Positions 52,095-59,929 of a stretch of 64,000 nt of DNA are shown piece by piece (within the stretch, counting starts at the first letter, position 1; each line of letters starts with the position of its first letter). Both the position numbers and the translations under genes were made by a program. The DNA is from an uncultured Thermodesulfobacterium sp. (GTDB lineage: Bacteria; Desulfobacterota; Thermodesulfobacteria; Thermodesulfobacteriales; Thermodesulfobacteriaceae): assembly GCA_938091335.1 (NCBI GenBank), contig CALLJG010000008.1, positions 29,609-93,608 on the forward strand, written 5' to 3'. The notes beneath the pieces are model-generated. The model did no database searches and was not told the DNA's origin. It saw only the letters and a list, made by a program, of their open reading frames with translations.

Positions 52095-52644
52095 GTTTTA
52101 TTTAAGCCCTAAAGAACTTAAGTTGTTTTTAGATGAAGAAACACTAAACAAACATTACAAAGAATACATAAAAAAGAAGGAAGACATTCCTATTTATGAA
52201 GTATTATCAGAACATATAGATTTAATTCTCAAAAAAAGAGCACTCATTAGAGAAATAGTAAGAGAAAACTGGCATTATGCTTCAATTAGTTTTAATCCCA
52301 ATACAAATACAAGATATCTTCATCGCACAGCCTGGAGATTAAAAAGACAAGTCCATTATCATCTAGCTCTGGCTGAACTTTTCTCAAGAGAAGTAAGAGA
52401 AATAGAAACTTTCTTAAAGATAAAAAGGGAGGTTGAGAAAAGACTAAACATAAAAAAGAGTACTCCTGAACTTTACAAACTAATTTATGAAACCATTTTA
52501 GAATATGTAGAAGAAATAAACTTCTCTGATATAAGTAACGCAAATACACTTACCAAACCAGACGAACAAAGTCGCAATGAAACTTCTCAGGAAGAAAATG
52601 TGAAGGAGGGGGAAGAGGTATGGAAAGAAAGAGTACAAACTTAG
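52084..52644 (+). CDS. Hypothetical helical protein
   Basis: The 186-residue product (MYPRFYLSPKELKLFLDEE...) is predicted mostly helical, with basic clusters (LKKRALIREIVREN and HRTAWRLKRQVHYHLA) and an acidic Glu-rich tail. GGAGGTGAAAC precedes the ATG. The stop overlaps the ParB-like gene by 25 bp. Three-gene coupling suggests it works with the sigma-like and ParB-like products. Family not recognised. Confidence 0.7.
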   Translation: MYPRFYLSPKELKLFLDEETLNKHYKEYIKKKEDIPIYEVLSEHIDLILKKRALIREIVRENWHYASISFNPNTNTRYLHRTAWRLKRQVHYHLALAELFSREVREIETFLKIKREVEKRLNIKKSTPELYKLIYETILEYVEEINFSDISNANTLTKPDEQSRNETSQEENVKEGEEVWKERVQT

Positions 52645-54062
52645 TTTTTGCTGATAAACTCTTTTTTATTAATACAGAAGACATAGTCGTAGATGATGGT
52701 TATTTTGAGAGTCTACCTGAGGAAGAATATAAAAAGCTAAAAGATAGTATTCTTAATTTGGGACTGATTTATCCCCTTGTTCTTCAAAAGATTGGAAAGA
52801 AATATCGCTTGATTGACGGAAGAAACAGACTAAGAGTTCTCCTAGAGCTTGGTGTAGACATTGTTCCAGCTCTTTTGATAAATGAGGAAGCTATAAAGGA
52901 ATTAGATCCTGAGCAACAAGACAATTTTGGAACTCTGGTACAGATGGATATTGAACTATACAGAAGGCATCTTGAGAACAATGTTAGGAAGCTGAAAGAT
53001 GAGGAAAGGAACCATTATTTTAAATATCTAAAGAGGCATCTAATTCAAAAAACTTACTCAATTTTAAAACTAAATGAAAGTCAAAATCCTTCTATCCAGC
53101 AAAATTTAACAGCAAAACACTTAACTGAGGTAATAGGTTTTTATTCAAACCTAAAAAAAGCAAGTAGTTTAGACTTAAATTTTCAATTAGCTAAAAGGCT
53201 TATTGACACTTCTATTAATTCTTCTATAAACCAAACTCACAGCAATAATGTTGAAGAGTTAAAAAGGCAAATAAAACAAGAATTAAGACAGATTTACGAA
53301 TTAGATCTTGAGGCTAAAACGCAAGAGCTACAGGAGAAGGAAAAAGAATTAATGTACTTAAAAGAACAGCTTAAGCAATATGAAAAGCAATATAATCAAT
53401 TAGACAAAGAATACCAGCACTTAATAAAAAAAGGCAAAAATTTAAAAGAAAAGATTGAAGAAAGGCTAAAACAAGAGTATGAAAACAAAATAGCTAAACT
53501 TGAAAGCGAATTAAGAAAAATAAAGGCTACAAAAGTACTAGAATATGGTGAAACATTTAAAGAAGTACTAGAAGAGTATAAAGAAAAATTCAAAAAAGAG
53601 CAAGAAGATTTGGAAAAAGAAAAAGCAGAAATTGAAGCTAGATATAGACAAAGGTTAGAGGAATTTAAAAAACAAGTAGAGACTGAAAAAAACAAATACG
53701 AAGCAATAAGAGTAGAACTAGAAAAAGAGAAAAGCAATTTAGCAATACTAACTGCTGAAAAAAACAGACTCACTGAGAAGGTTAACAGTTTACTTAGTAT
53801 TCTAAGCAAAGCTACTTCTTTTGACTCCTTAGAAAGTATTGTAGACACTCTTAGAAAAAATCTTGACACATTGTTGCAAATAATAATTAATAACAAGCCA
53901 ATTAGTAATGACTTGCGAATTACCAAATTTAAAAACATTTGGAATGACACAGTGATTTATTTCAAAGAAGTTGATTCTGTCATTCAGAATTGGATAAAAG
54001 AACAGGAGAGCTTTTTACAAAGCCAAAGTGAGCAAAATCTTGATACTGTTGTTAATTCTTAA
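52620..54062 (+). CDS. ParB-domain protein with long coiled coil
   Basis: Residues about 15-90 form a ParB/sulfiredoxin-type domain (ILNLGLIYPLVLQKIGKKYRLIDGRNRLRVL). DGRNRLRVL corresponds to the ParB GERR-type nucleotide box. A long coiled coil (about 195-390) rich in Lys and Glu and a helical C-terminus follow. No HTH is obvious, so it is not a classical ParB. It may bind or bridge DNA, possibly at the nearby hairpin array. AGGGGGAAGAGGT precedes the ATG. Confidence 0.8.
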   Translation: MERKSTNLVFADKLFFINTEDIVVDDGYFESLPEEEYKKLKDSILNLGLIYPLVLQKIGKKYRLIDGRNRLRVLLELGVDIVPALLINEEAIKELDPEQQDNFGTLVQMDIELYRRHLENNVRKLKDEERNHYFKYLKRHLIQKTYSILKLNESQNPSIQQNLTAKHLTEVIGFYSNLKKASSLDLNFQLAKRLIDTSINSSINQTHSNNVEELKRQIKQELRQIYELDLEAKTQELQEKEKELMYLKEQLKQYEKQYNQLDKEYQHLIKKGKNLKEKIEERLKQEYENKIAKLESELRKIKATKVLEYGETFKEVLEEYKEKFKKEQEDLEKEKAEIEARYRQRLEEFKKQVETEKNKYEAIRVELEKEKSNLAILTAEKNRLTEKVNSLLSILSKATSFDSLESIVDTLRKNLDTLLQIIINNKPISNDLRITKFKNIWNDTVIYFKEVDSVIQNWIKEQESFLQSQSEQNLDTVVNS

Positions 54063-54071
54063 ATGCAAATC

Positions 54072-55970
54072 TTATTGTTTATTATCTCTTTCGTAATGAA
54101 TTTCTAGCTCTGCATTATCGTCCTTTAGAATTTTTTTCAAAGATTTCTGAGTATTTTGCAGACAAAGTACTATTGTTCCTTCTCTTGCTCTTGTTGTAAC
54201 TGTATGCCATTTTTTTAAAAAATCTTTTTTGTGTATGATATGTGTATCTGGTAAAATAACCACACAAAAATCACATTCTGAGCCTTGGACAGTATAGTAT
54301 TCGAGAGCATAAGCTAAGGCTATTGCATCTTTTTTAATTCTAACTTCTTCATCCACATCTTTATTTTTTATACAAATTGAAACCTCATTTTCTCCTATTA
54401 TATCGCTGATATAACCTATATCTCCTCTTGCTGCTATTATTTGTCCTAAACTATCTCTTATGTTTTTAACTACTATAACTTTATCTCCTATGCTAAGGTC
54501 TTCCTCTTTGTTTAAGACCTGTTTAGCTAATGTGTTTAGTTCTTTTGTACCAAGAGGCAAATCATGGTAAGCTGTTGCTATCATCCAGGAATAACCCCTT
54601 TTTTCAAGTTCCCTCAACAAGAATTCTAACTTATTTCTAAGCTGGTTCTCGGTTTTAAATACATACACAAAAATTTCTCGTTTTTTATATCTATAAACTT
54701 TTTCCAACTTTACCACTGCTCCTACCTTGCTAAGAAGAGGTAACACAATAGTTGAAAAAACTTCAACTCCTTCAGGTGGAGGATTTTGTTTTAGATCCCC
54801 TAATAAAACAATTTTGCTCTCTTCTTTTGTTTTTCTAAGTAAACTGATTAATCCTGAAAACCTTAACACATCAAGAGTTGATGCCTCATCAATAAAAAGA
54901 CAATCTACTCCTTTCAAAAGCTTTGGATTACTGAAGATTTTTTGAATAGTAATTCCGTCATAGAAATTTCTTGAAGCTTTTCCTGCCAATGCACAGGATA
55001 CAGTATTTCTAAATTCAGCTTTTAGACACTCACTAAGTTTTTTTGCTAATGTTGTTTTTCCAACTCCACCAGTTCCAATTATTGCTATTATTCTCTTTTC
55101 TCTAAGCAAGTTATACACAGCACTCAAATTAACTTCTTTCAATACAGGTACATTTTTCATTTCACACACTTTGCCTTTAACAAAAAAGTTTTTTACGTAT
55201 TCATTGATGTTACAGCTTATGCCTAAAGACTTACAGATAAAAAGAATTATGGCTTTTACTCTAAACCAAAAAGGTATTGTGGTGTAATAACGTTTTTTTT
55301 CAATTTTAAAGGGCACAAAATTTGTTTCTAGGATCTTTTGAAAATCTGGAATGTTCCTTACAACCAAAAATAAAGATGAGATTTTAGCTAATATTTCTTT
55401 TAGGCTTAAGTATAGTTTTCTTTTCTCTTTATATTCTTCTTCAATGAGATAAGAGACACAGGGTACTATAGCATTTGTTGGAAGTACTGAACTGTTTGAT
55501 AAAAGTTTATATATGGACAAGGCAACAGGAAAAGAAACCTTTTGTTTCTTGGCTAAATCAAAAACCAAGGCTGGACTTAGTATTAACTGAGATATATTAT
55601 TCTCATTCAAAAAAGAATCTAGTTTTGCTGCTGAAAGGATTTTTTTGACTCTTTCTTTTGCTTCTTCCTGAGTTAAAGAGGTTCTATCTAAATGCTCTAG
55701 CTGAGTATCATGAAACTGAAGTGTTGTTGCTTTAATGTAGTTTCTAAACTTACCACCATACCAATTTATTCTATGTCCATGAGCTGTAATACCCAAACCA
55801 GCAAGATAAGACAATCGCTCATAATCGGTTAAGTTCTTAAGATTTGGAAATTTCTTTTGTAAAAGGTAAGATGGAACAAAAATCTTTCTTCCTGAATGTA
55901 AAATAAAAACCAAACCGTCTTTGTACCTTTTTACATTGATTATAGTGCCTGACCTTTTACTTAACTTCAT
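54072..55970 (-). CDS. RecD-like superfamily 1 helicase
   Basis: The 632-residue protein has Walker A GTGGVGKTTLAKKLSE (about 302), the DEAD-like LFIDEAS box (about 360), GDLKQNPPPEG, and a C-terminal UvrD_C2 segment with ALEYYTVQGSECD and TTRAREGTIV. This is the RecD/TraA-type SF1B arrangement (5'-3'). The N-terminal 270 residues are not a known nuclease or relaxase domain. It converges with the ParB-like gene and is divergent from the nusA-like gene. It probably unwinds DNA in element replication or repair. Confidence 0.9.
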   Translation of the reverse strand: MKLSKRSGTIINVKRYKDGLVFILHSGRKIFVPSYLLQKKFPNLKNLTDYERLSYLAGLGITAHGHRINWYGGKFRNYIKATTLQFHDTQLEHLDRTSLTQEEAKERVKKILSAAKLDSFLNENNISQLILSPALVFDLAKKQKVSFPVALSIYKLLSNSSVLPTNAIVPCVSYLIEEEYKEKRKLYLSLKEILAKISSLFLVVRNIPDFQKILETNFVPFKIEKKRYYTTIPFWFRVKAIILFICKSLGISCNINEYVKNFFVKGKVCEMKNVPVLKEVNLSAVYNLLREKRIIAIIGTGGVGKTTLAKKLSECLKAEFRNTVSCALAGKASRNFYDGITIQKIFSNPKLLKGVDCLFIDEASTLDVLRFSGLISLLRKTKEESKIVLLGDLKQNPPPEGVEVFSTIVLPLLSKVGAVVKLEKVYRYKKREIFVYVFKTENQLRNKLEFLLRELEKRGYSWMIATAYHDLPLGTKELNTLAKQVLNKEEDLSIGDKVIVVKNIRDSLGQIIAARGDIGYISDIIGENEVSICIKNKDVDEEVRIKKDAIALAYALEYYTVQGSECDFCVVILPDTHIIHKKDFLKKWHTVTTRAREGTIVLCLQNTQKSLKKILKDDNAELEIHYERDNKQ

Positions 55971-56053
55971 ATTTTCCCTCTCCAGTTTTTTACCCTCTTT
56001 TTAAGGTATCTGTTTATAAATTTAGATAGACTAAAATTCTAAAAAAAGAGAGT

Positions 56054-56140
56054 CCAACTTTTTTGAAATAAAGAACTATCTCTTTTTCTAATCTAAATAT
56101 ATTTAGAATCTAAATATATAAAAAGAAACAAAAAAGTTGG
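56054..56140 (+). promoter_or_regulatory. Divergent control region with 16-bp palindrome and leader inverted repeat
   Basis: A perfect palindrome TCTAAATATATTTAGA (56092-56107) is followed by a half-copy TCTAAATATAT (56109-56119). CCAACTTTTTT (56054-56064) is perfectly complementary to AAAAAAGTTGG (56130-56140), the last bases of which merge with the Shine-Dalgarno GGAGAAAGGGG of the nusA-like gene. The region separates the helicase gene from the nusA-like gene. It probably holds both promoters and an operator. Confidence 0.5.
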
Positions 56141-56150
56141 AGAAAGGGGC

Positions 56151-56930
56151 ATGATTAAGGGTGAGACTTATATTTTTAAAGTTGAGAAAGCAGAGCCTGA
56201 CAAAGATTTTTATCTTTTAAGTTTGTATGAGGTGGAGAAGGGAAGGTATCCTTTATATTTTCTTCTTGAGAAGTTTCATTCTATAAAAGAGCACAAACCT
56301 GGAGATATTATCCTGGCGGCTTATTTAGGTGAGTTTATAGGAAAGTATCCTAAAGTAAGTCAAAAAGTTCCTTCTCATATAATAAACGTACTCAAATTAA
56401 CTATTCCTGAAGAAATTAGAAAACGATATGGCATATTTTTTAGTCGAGCAGCGGCACTGAGAAAATCACATATATCTAAAGTAGGTGTTTGGGGAGAAGC
56501 TGGGTTGTTAAGTGTTTCCCAGATAGTTGAAATTCTTAAACCTTATCTTCCTGACTTAAAAAAACATGTACCTATACCTTTTTTCATTCCAGCTGGGGTA
56601 AATGATATTCCTGAAAAAGAAAAATCTTTACCTCTAAGTTTTGTTATCAACGCACTTTTACCTTCTCCAATAGAGAATATTGTTGACTATTTATATGAAC
56701 CACATTTGAACAAAATAACCATATATTTAAAAGAGCAAGACATGCCTAGGTTTTTGTGGAAAGACTATGTAAACATAAAACTTGCAGCAAAGCTTACAAA
56801 GCTAGCCTATGTTGTTGTTAATGTAGAAAGCAACAAAGAGATAGTTGTAGACCCATACGGAGTAGCATCAAATATAAAAGAAAGTTACAATCCGATAATT
56901 GAGGCAAATACACACTTATTATACAAATAA
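56151..56930 (+). CDS. NusA-like protein lacking the N-terminal domain and GXXG loops
   Basis: The 259-residue protein aligns by eye with the S1-KH1-KH2 core of NusA. The S1-like segment starts at about residue 4. HKPGDIILAAYL and KVSQKVPSHIINVLKLTIPEEI match NusA's GD-x-I and LSRT...LF-x-x-EVPEI region. Residues 164-176 (FVINALLPSPIEN) and 194-227 (KEQDMPRFLWKDYVNIKLAAKLT...VES) match NusA KH2's FIANALSPA and [23 protein letters not shown]. The RNA-polymerase-binding N-terminal domain is missing and both KH GXXG loops are replaced. It may be an element antitermination or elongation factor. The ATG follows GGAGAAAGGGG. Confidence 0.6.
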   Translation: MIKGETYIFKVEKAEPDKDFYLLSLYEVEKGRYPLYFLLEKFHSIKEHKPGDIILAAYLGEFIGKYPKVSQKVPSHIINVLKLTIPEEIRKRYGIFFSRAAALRKSHISKVGVWGEAGLLSVSQIVEILKPYLPDLKKHVPIPFFIPAGVNDIPEKEKSLPLSFVINALLPSPIENIVDYLYEPHLNKITIYLKEQDMPRFLWKDYVNIKLAAKLTKLAYVVVNVESNKEIVVDPYGVASNIKESYNPIIEANTHLLYK

Positions 56931-56959
56931 TCAAAGTTTGCAAATAGGAGGTAAAAAAA

Positions 56960-57577
56960 ATGGATGAACCTAAGAGCAAAGATCAAATTTTTTTAAGTGA
57001 ACCTGAGAACGACGTTTTTCCTATAAAAACTTCTATAGGAGCTTTCAAAAAAAGAAGAGAAACTTCAAACAGAGCAGAAATGTTGTTAAAAATGATAAAA
57101 GATCCAGACAGTATAGTTCTAATTCGTCCTCCTAGGAAAACTTTACATCATGTTATTACTTTAAACAGACTTTTTGCAAGGGCAATTAATGCTTTTTTAA
57201 GTAAAAAACTAACTAGGGAGGAAATAAAAAATTTAGAAACTCAGATTCATACTCTAGCTATAACTAGTTGGAACAAGTTAGGGACAGTTTATTCTTTTGC
57301 TAATGAAAACAATCTTGAAGCATGGAGAAATTTTAATGAAAACCATGAACAAAAGGAAGCAATAATAAGGCAAAATATAAATACAGACATTTATGTGGCA
57401 ATACCTAACAGCAATGTAATAGGAATGTTATTTACTGTAATAAAGCACATGTGTATTGCAAGAAAAAAACTAAGATGGCAAGTTGATTTAAGACTAGCTG
57501 AAGTTTTATCAGATATAGCAGAACTTATTACAGGTGAGATAAAAAAGGTTATAGAAGACTTAAATAAAAAATTATAA
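56960..57577 (+). CDS. Hypothetical helical protein
   Basis: The 205-residue product starts MDEPKSKDQIFLSEPEND and is mostly helical with IRPPRKTLHHVITLNRLFARAIN and a C-terminal Lys/Asp helix. TAGGAGG precedes the ATG. It lies between the nusA-like and Gp3-like genes, all on the same strand and separated by short gaps (29 and 43 bp). No family recognised and no membrane segment visible. It may belong to the DNA-processing module. Confidence 0.7.
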   Translation: MDEPKSKDQIFLSEPENDVFPIKTSIGAFKKRRETSNRAEMLLKMIKDPDSIVLIRPPRKTLHHVITLNRLFARAINAFLSKKLTREEIKNLETQIHTLAITSWNKLGTVYSFANENNLEAWRNFNENHEQKEAIIRQNINTDIYVAIPNSNVIGMLFTVIKHMCIARKKLRWQVDLRLAEVLSDIAELITGEIKKVIEDLNKKL

Positions 57578-57620
57578 AGGTCTAAACCAAGTGAAAAAAA
57601 AGTTAAAGGAGGTATAAAAT

Positions 57621-58979
57621 ATGATTATTCAAAATCAAAACACGAATATCAACACAAATATCATGTTAGCAAATGATTTTTTAAGTCAAAAACTTCGTAG
57701 AATTCTTCCAGTGATGGGTAGAATCAAGATTGGTGAAAAAAGGACGACTACTACTGAAGATGGAAGAATGGTTAAGTATCCTCGGAAGTTAGACCATTTT
57801 TTGATTACAAAAAACTTTCGAGATGCGAATGGTGAGTTTATTATTGATTATGAGCTAATGGAGAAGGTTGCTGCTGTAACTGGGGAGGAGCCTAATAAAC
57901 TTACGAAGATTCCTGTGGTATTTCTTTTTAAAACGCCTGAGCTTAATCTTCAAGCATGGTTTGTCCGTTTAAGGGGTGGAAAGATTTGGTGTAAGGGAGA
58001 TGGAAAAAAGGCAAGGCGTTTAAGGGAGGATGGAAGTTTTGTGATGGTAGAATGTCCTTGTGAGTATTATACTCAGGCATTTACTATTTCTGAAAGAGAA
58101 GAAAGATGTAAACTTTATGGGAGATTAAATTGTTTTATTAGAGATGCAGATATATATGGTGGTGTATGGGTATTTAACACTACTTCAACAAGGTCTCTTT
58201 CATCAATCTGGGCACAACTCACAATGTATAGCAGACAAGGGCTTTTACCTAAGAAGGCTTTTCTTCTAACTATAAATCCTGAAAAAGTTCTGGTGCAAGA
58301 TAAACAATTGACTATTTATACAGTAGGTTTAGTTTATGATCGTAGATATGGTAGTTTAAAAGGTACTGTATTTGAAGAGGTATATAACGAAATAGAGTTA
58401 CAGGAAGAAAAAAAGTTGTTAAACATTTACATTCCAAAGATAGCAAAAGAGGAAGAGATAGCTATTGAAGAAGATTTAAAAGATGAATTTTATCCTACTC
58501 AAGAGGCACAAGAAATAGCAAATGGTGTAGAAGAAGAGGAAGAAAAAGAAAAAAGAGAAGAGAAAGAGGTAAAAGAAAAGAAAGAAGACAAAGAAGGTAA
58601 AGATTTTGAAGTCAAGGTTGTTGAATTTTTTGATAAAAAGTTAGAGGGAGTAAAAAGGAAAAAACCTATTACTGAGACTCAGATAAATGTAATTATGAAA
58701 CACATGAAAAAGCATTTTGAAAAGCTTGGTATTGATCCTTCTGAGGATCCTTATATTAAGGAACTCAAAAACTTTACGTTTTACCAAGCTGTTGAAGTTA
58801 TAGAAGCGTTAAATAAAAACAAACATCATTTAGCTTATGCAATTATTAAAAAGCATGCAAATGTTATAAAAGAAAGTAGAGAACAAGAGGGCAAATCTAA
58901 AAATGATGAAGGTCTAGAGAATTTAGAAAATTTAGGTGATTTAAATGATTTAGATGATTTAGATGACATTATTTTCTAA
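57621..58979 (+). CDS. Gp3-like (recombination directionality factor-like) protein with SSB-like acidic tip
   Basis: The 452-residue protein matches the family annotated as Gp3-like or 'hydrolase or metal-binding protein'. Shared features are GRIKIGEKR with KLDHF near the start, CKGDGKKARR, ECPCEYY, CKLYGRLNCFI and GVWVFNTTSTRSLSSI. Cysteines may bind a metal. phiC31 Gp3 is a directionality factor for serine integrases, but this element uses a tyrosine integrase, so a replication or recombination role is more likely. Residues about 290-340 are a charged spacer. The end (LDDLDDIIF) resembles the SSB tip. AAAGGAGG precedes the ATG. Confidence 0.75.
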   Translation: MIIQNQNTNINTNIMLANDFLSQKLRRILPVMGRIKIGEKRTTTTEDGRMVKYPRKLDHFLITKNFRDANGEFIIDYELMEKVAAVTGEEPNKLTKIPVVFLFKTPELNLQAWFVRLRGGKIWCKGDGKKARRLREDGSFVMVECPCEYYTQAFTISEREERCKLYGRLNCFIRDADIYGGVWVFNTTSTRSLSSIWAQLTMYSRQGLLPKKAFLLTINPEKVLVQDKQLTIYTVGLVYDRRYGSLKGTVFEEVYNEIELQEEKKLLNIYIPKIAKEEEIAIEEDLKDEFYPTQEAQEIANGVEEEEEKEKREEKEVKEKKEDKEGKDFEVKVVEFFDKKLEGVKRKKPITETQINVIMKHMKKHFEKLGIDPSEDPYIKELKNFTFYQAVEVIEALNKNKHHLAYAIIKKHANVIKESREQEGKSKNDEGLENLENLGDLNDLDDLDDIIF

Positions 58980-59002
58980 GAATTTTCTAAGAGAGGTAAG
59001 TC

Positions 59003-59860
59003 ATGGCAAATGAATTTACGTTATCGTTTCAAAAGATTAATGCTTATTCAAGGTGTGGGTTGCAGTATTATTTCAGGTATATAGAGAATCTTAAGATTCC
59101 TCCGACTCCTAATGTAGCTGTAGGTTCTGCTGTACACCAGGCTACTGAGGTTTTTTACTTAAAGAAGAAGGAAAAGAGGGAAAATCCCAAGTTAGAGTTA
59201 ATGTTAGACACTTATAGTGACACTTTGGAGAATTTATTTTTAGAGGAGATGCTTCTTGATGATGATGAAATGGCAAAGGGGAAAGACAAGATCAAGAGTG
59301 AGTTAAAGGATGCTGGTATTAGGGTATTAAGGGTATATTACAATCAAAAAGCGATTAATTTAGACCCTCTGTATGTAGAGGAGGAGTTTTTATTATCTCT
59401 TGAGAGAGTAGCACGTGAGATGATTCTTGAAGACAAGCATTTAAGTATAGATCCTAACAAATTAGTGGGAGTTTATGTTTTAGGGTATGTAGATCTAGTA
59501 AGTACAGACAATAGAGTTATAGACTTAAAGACCAGAAGGTCAAGACCAGGGAGTGATGAAGTTGAAAAATCTCAACAGTTAACTATTTATGCTCTTGGAT
59601 TTAGGGAATTGTTAGGTAGATTACCTGAAAAAGTGGTATTGGAGAACTTAATTTTACCGCACAATAAATCATCTATGGGAAGTATAGTTAGTTTAGAATC
59701 TATGAGAACTGAGGAAGACATAAAGAGACTTCTTAGAAGAGTGGTTAGGGTAGTAGATGGTATAAGGAAAGGGGTCTTTATTCCTCCAGATCAAGGATCC
59801 TGGGCTTGCAAGTATTGTGGATATAGAAGGTTAAACATCTGTAAAGAGTATCTACATTAA
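59003..59860 (+). CDS. PD-(D/E)XK nuclease (Cas4/RecB-like) with Cys cluster
   Basis: The 285-residue protein starts SFQKINAYSRCGLQYYFRYI, a PDDEXK_1-type start with GSAVHQATEVFY. The catalytic motif is GYVDLVSTDNRVIDLKTRR (D-x-n-D-x-K), followed by QLTIYALGF. The C-terminal WACKYCGYRRLNICKEYL together with the early Cys could hold an iron-sulfur cluster as in Cas4 and AddB. It would resect DNA ends. No other CRISPR gene or array is present, so a Cas4 role in adaptation is not supported. It sits between the Gp3-like and polymerase genes. Confidence 0.9.
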   Translation: MANEFTLSFQKINAYSRCGLQYYFRYIENLKIPPTPNVAVGSAVHQATEVFYLKKKEKRENPKLELMLDTYSDTLENLFLEEMLLDDDEMAKGKDKIKSELKDAGIRVLRVYYNQKAINLDPLYVEEEFLLSLERVAREMILEDKHLSIDPNKLVGVYVLGYVDLVSTDNRVIDLKTRRSRPGSDEVEKSQQLTIYALGFRELLGRLPEKVVLENLILPHNKSSMGSIVSLESMRTEEDIKRLLRRVVRVVDGIRKGVFIPPDQGSWACKYCGYRRLNICKEYLH

Positions 59861-59929
59861 GTCTTAGAAATTTTCTAAAACAAAGTCTAAGTAAAAACCA
59901 AAATGAAAAAAAAGTAAGGGGTAAAAACT

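Noticed and set aside
53396-53950. Minus-strand 184-residue Ser/Phe-rich ORF
   Set aside because: It is the antisense shadow of the Lys/Glu-rich coiled coil of the ParB-like protein.
57621-58979. Gp3-like protein as the element's directionality factor
   Set aside because: phiC31-type Gp3 works with serine integrases. This element has a tyrosine integrase and an AlpA-like candidate, so I kept the family name without that function.
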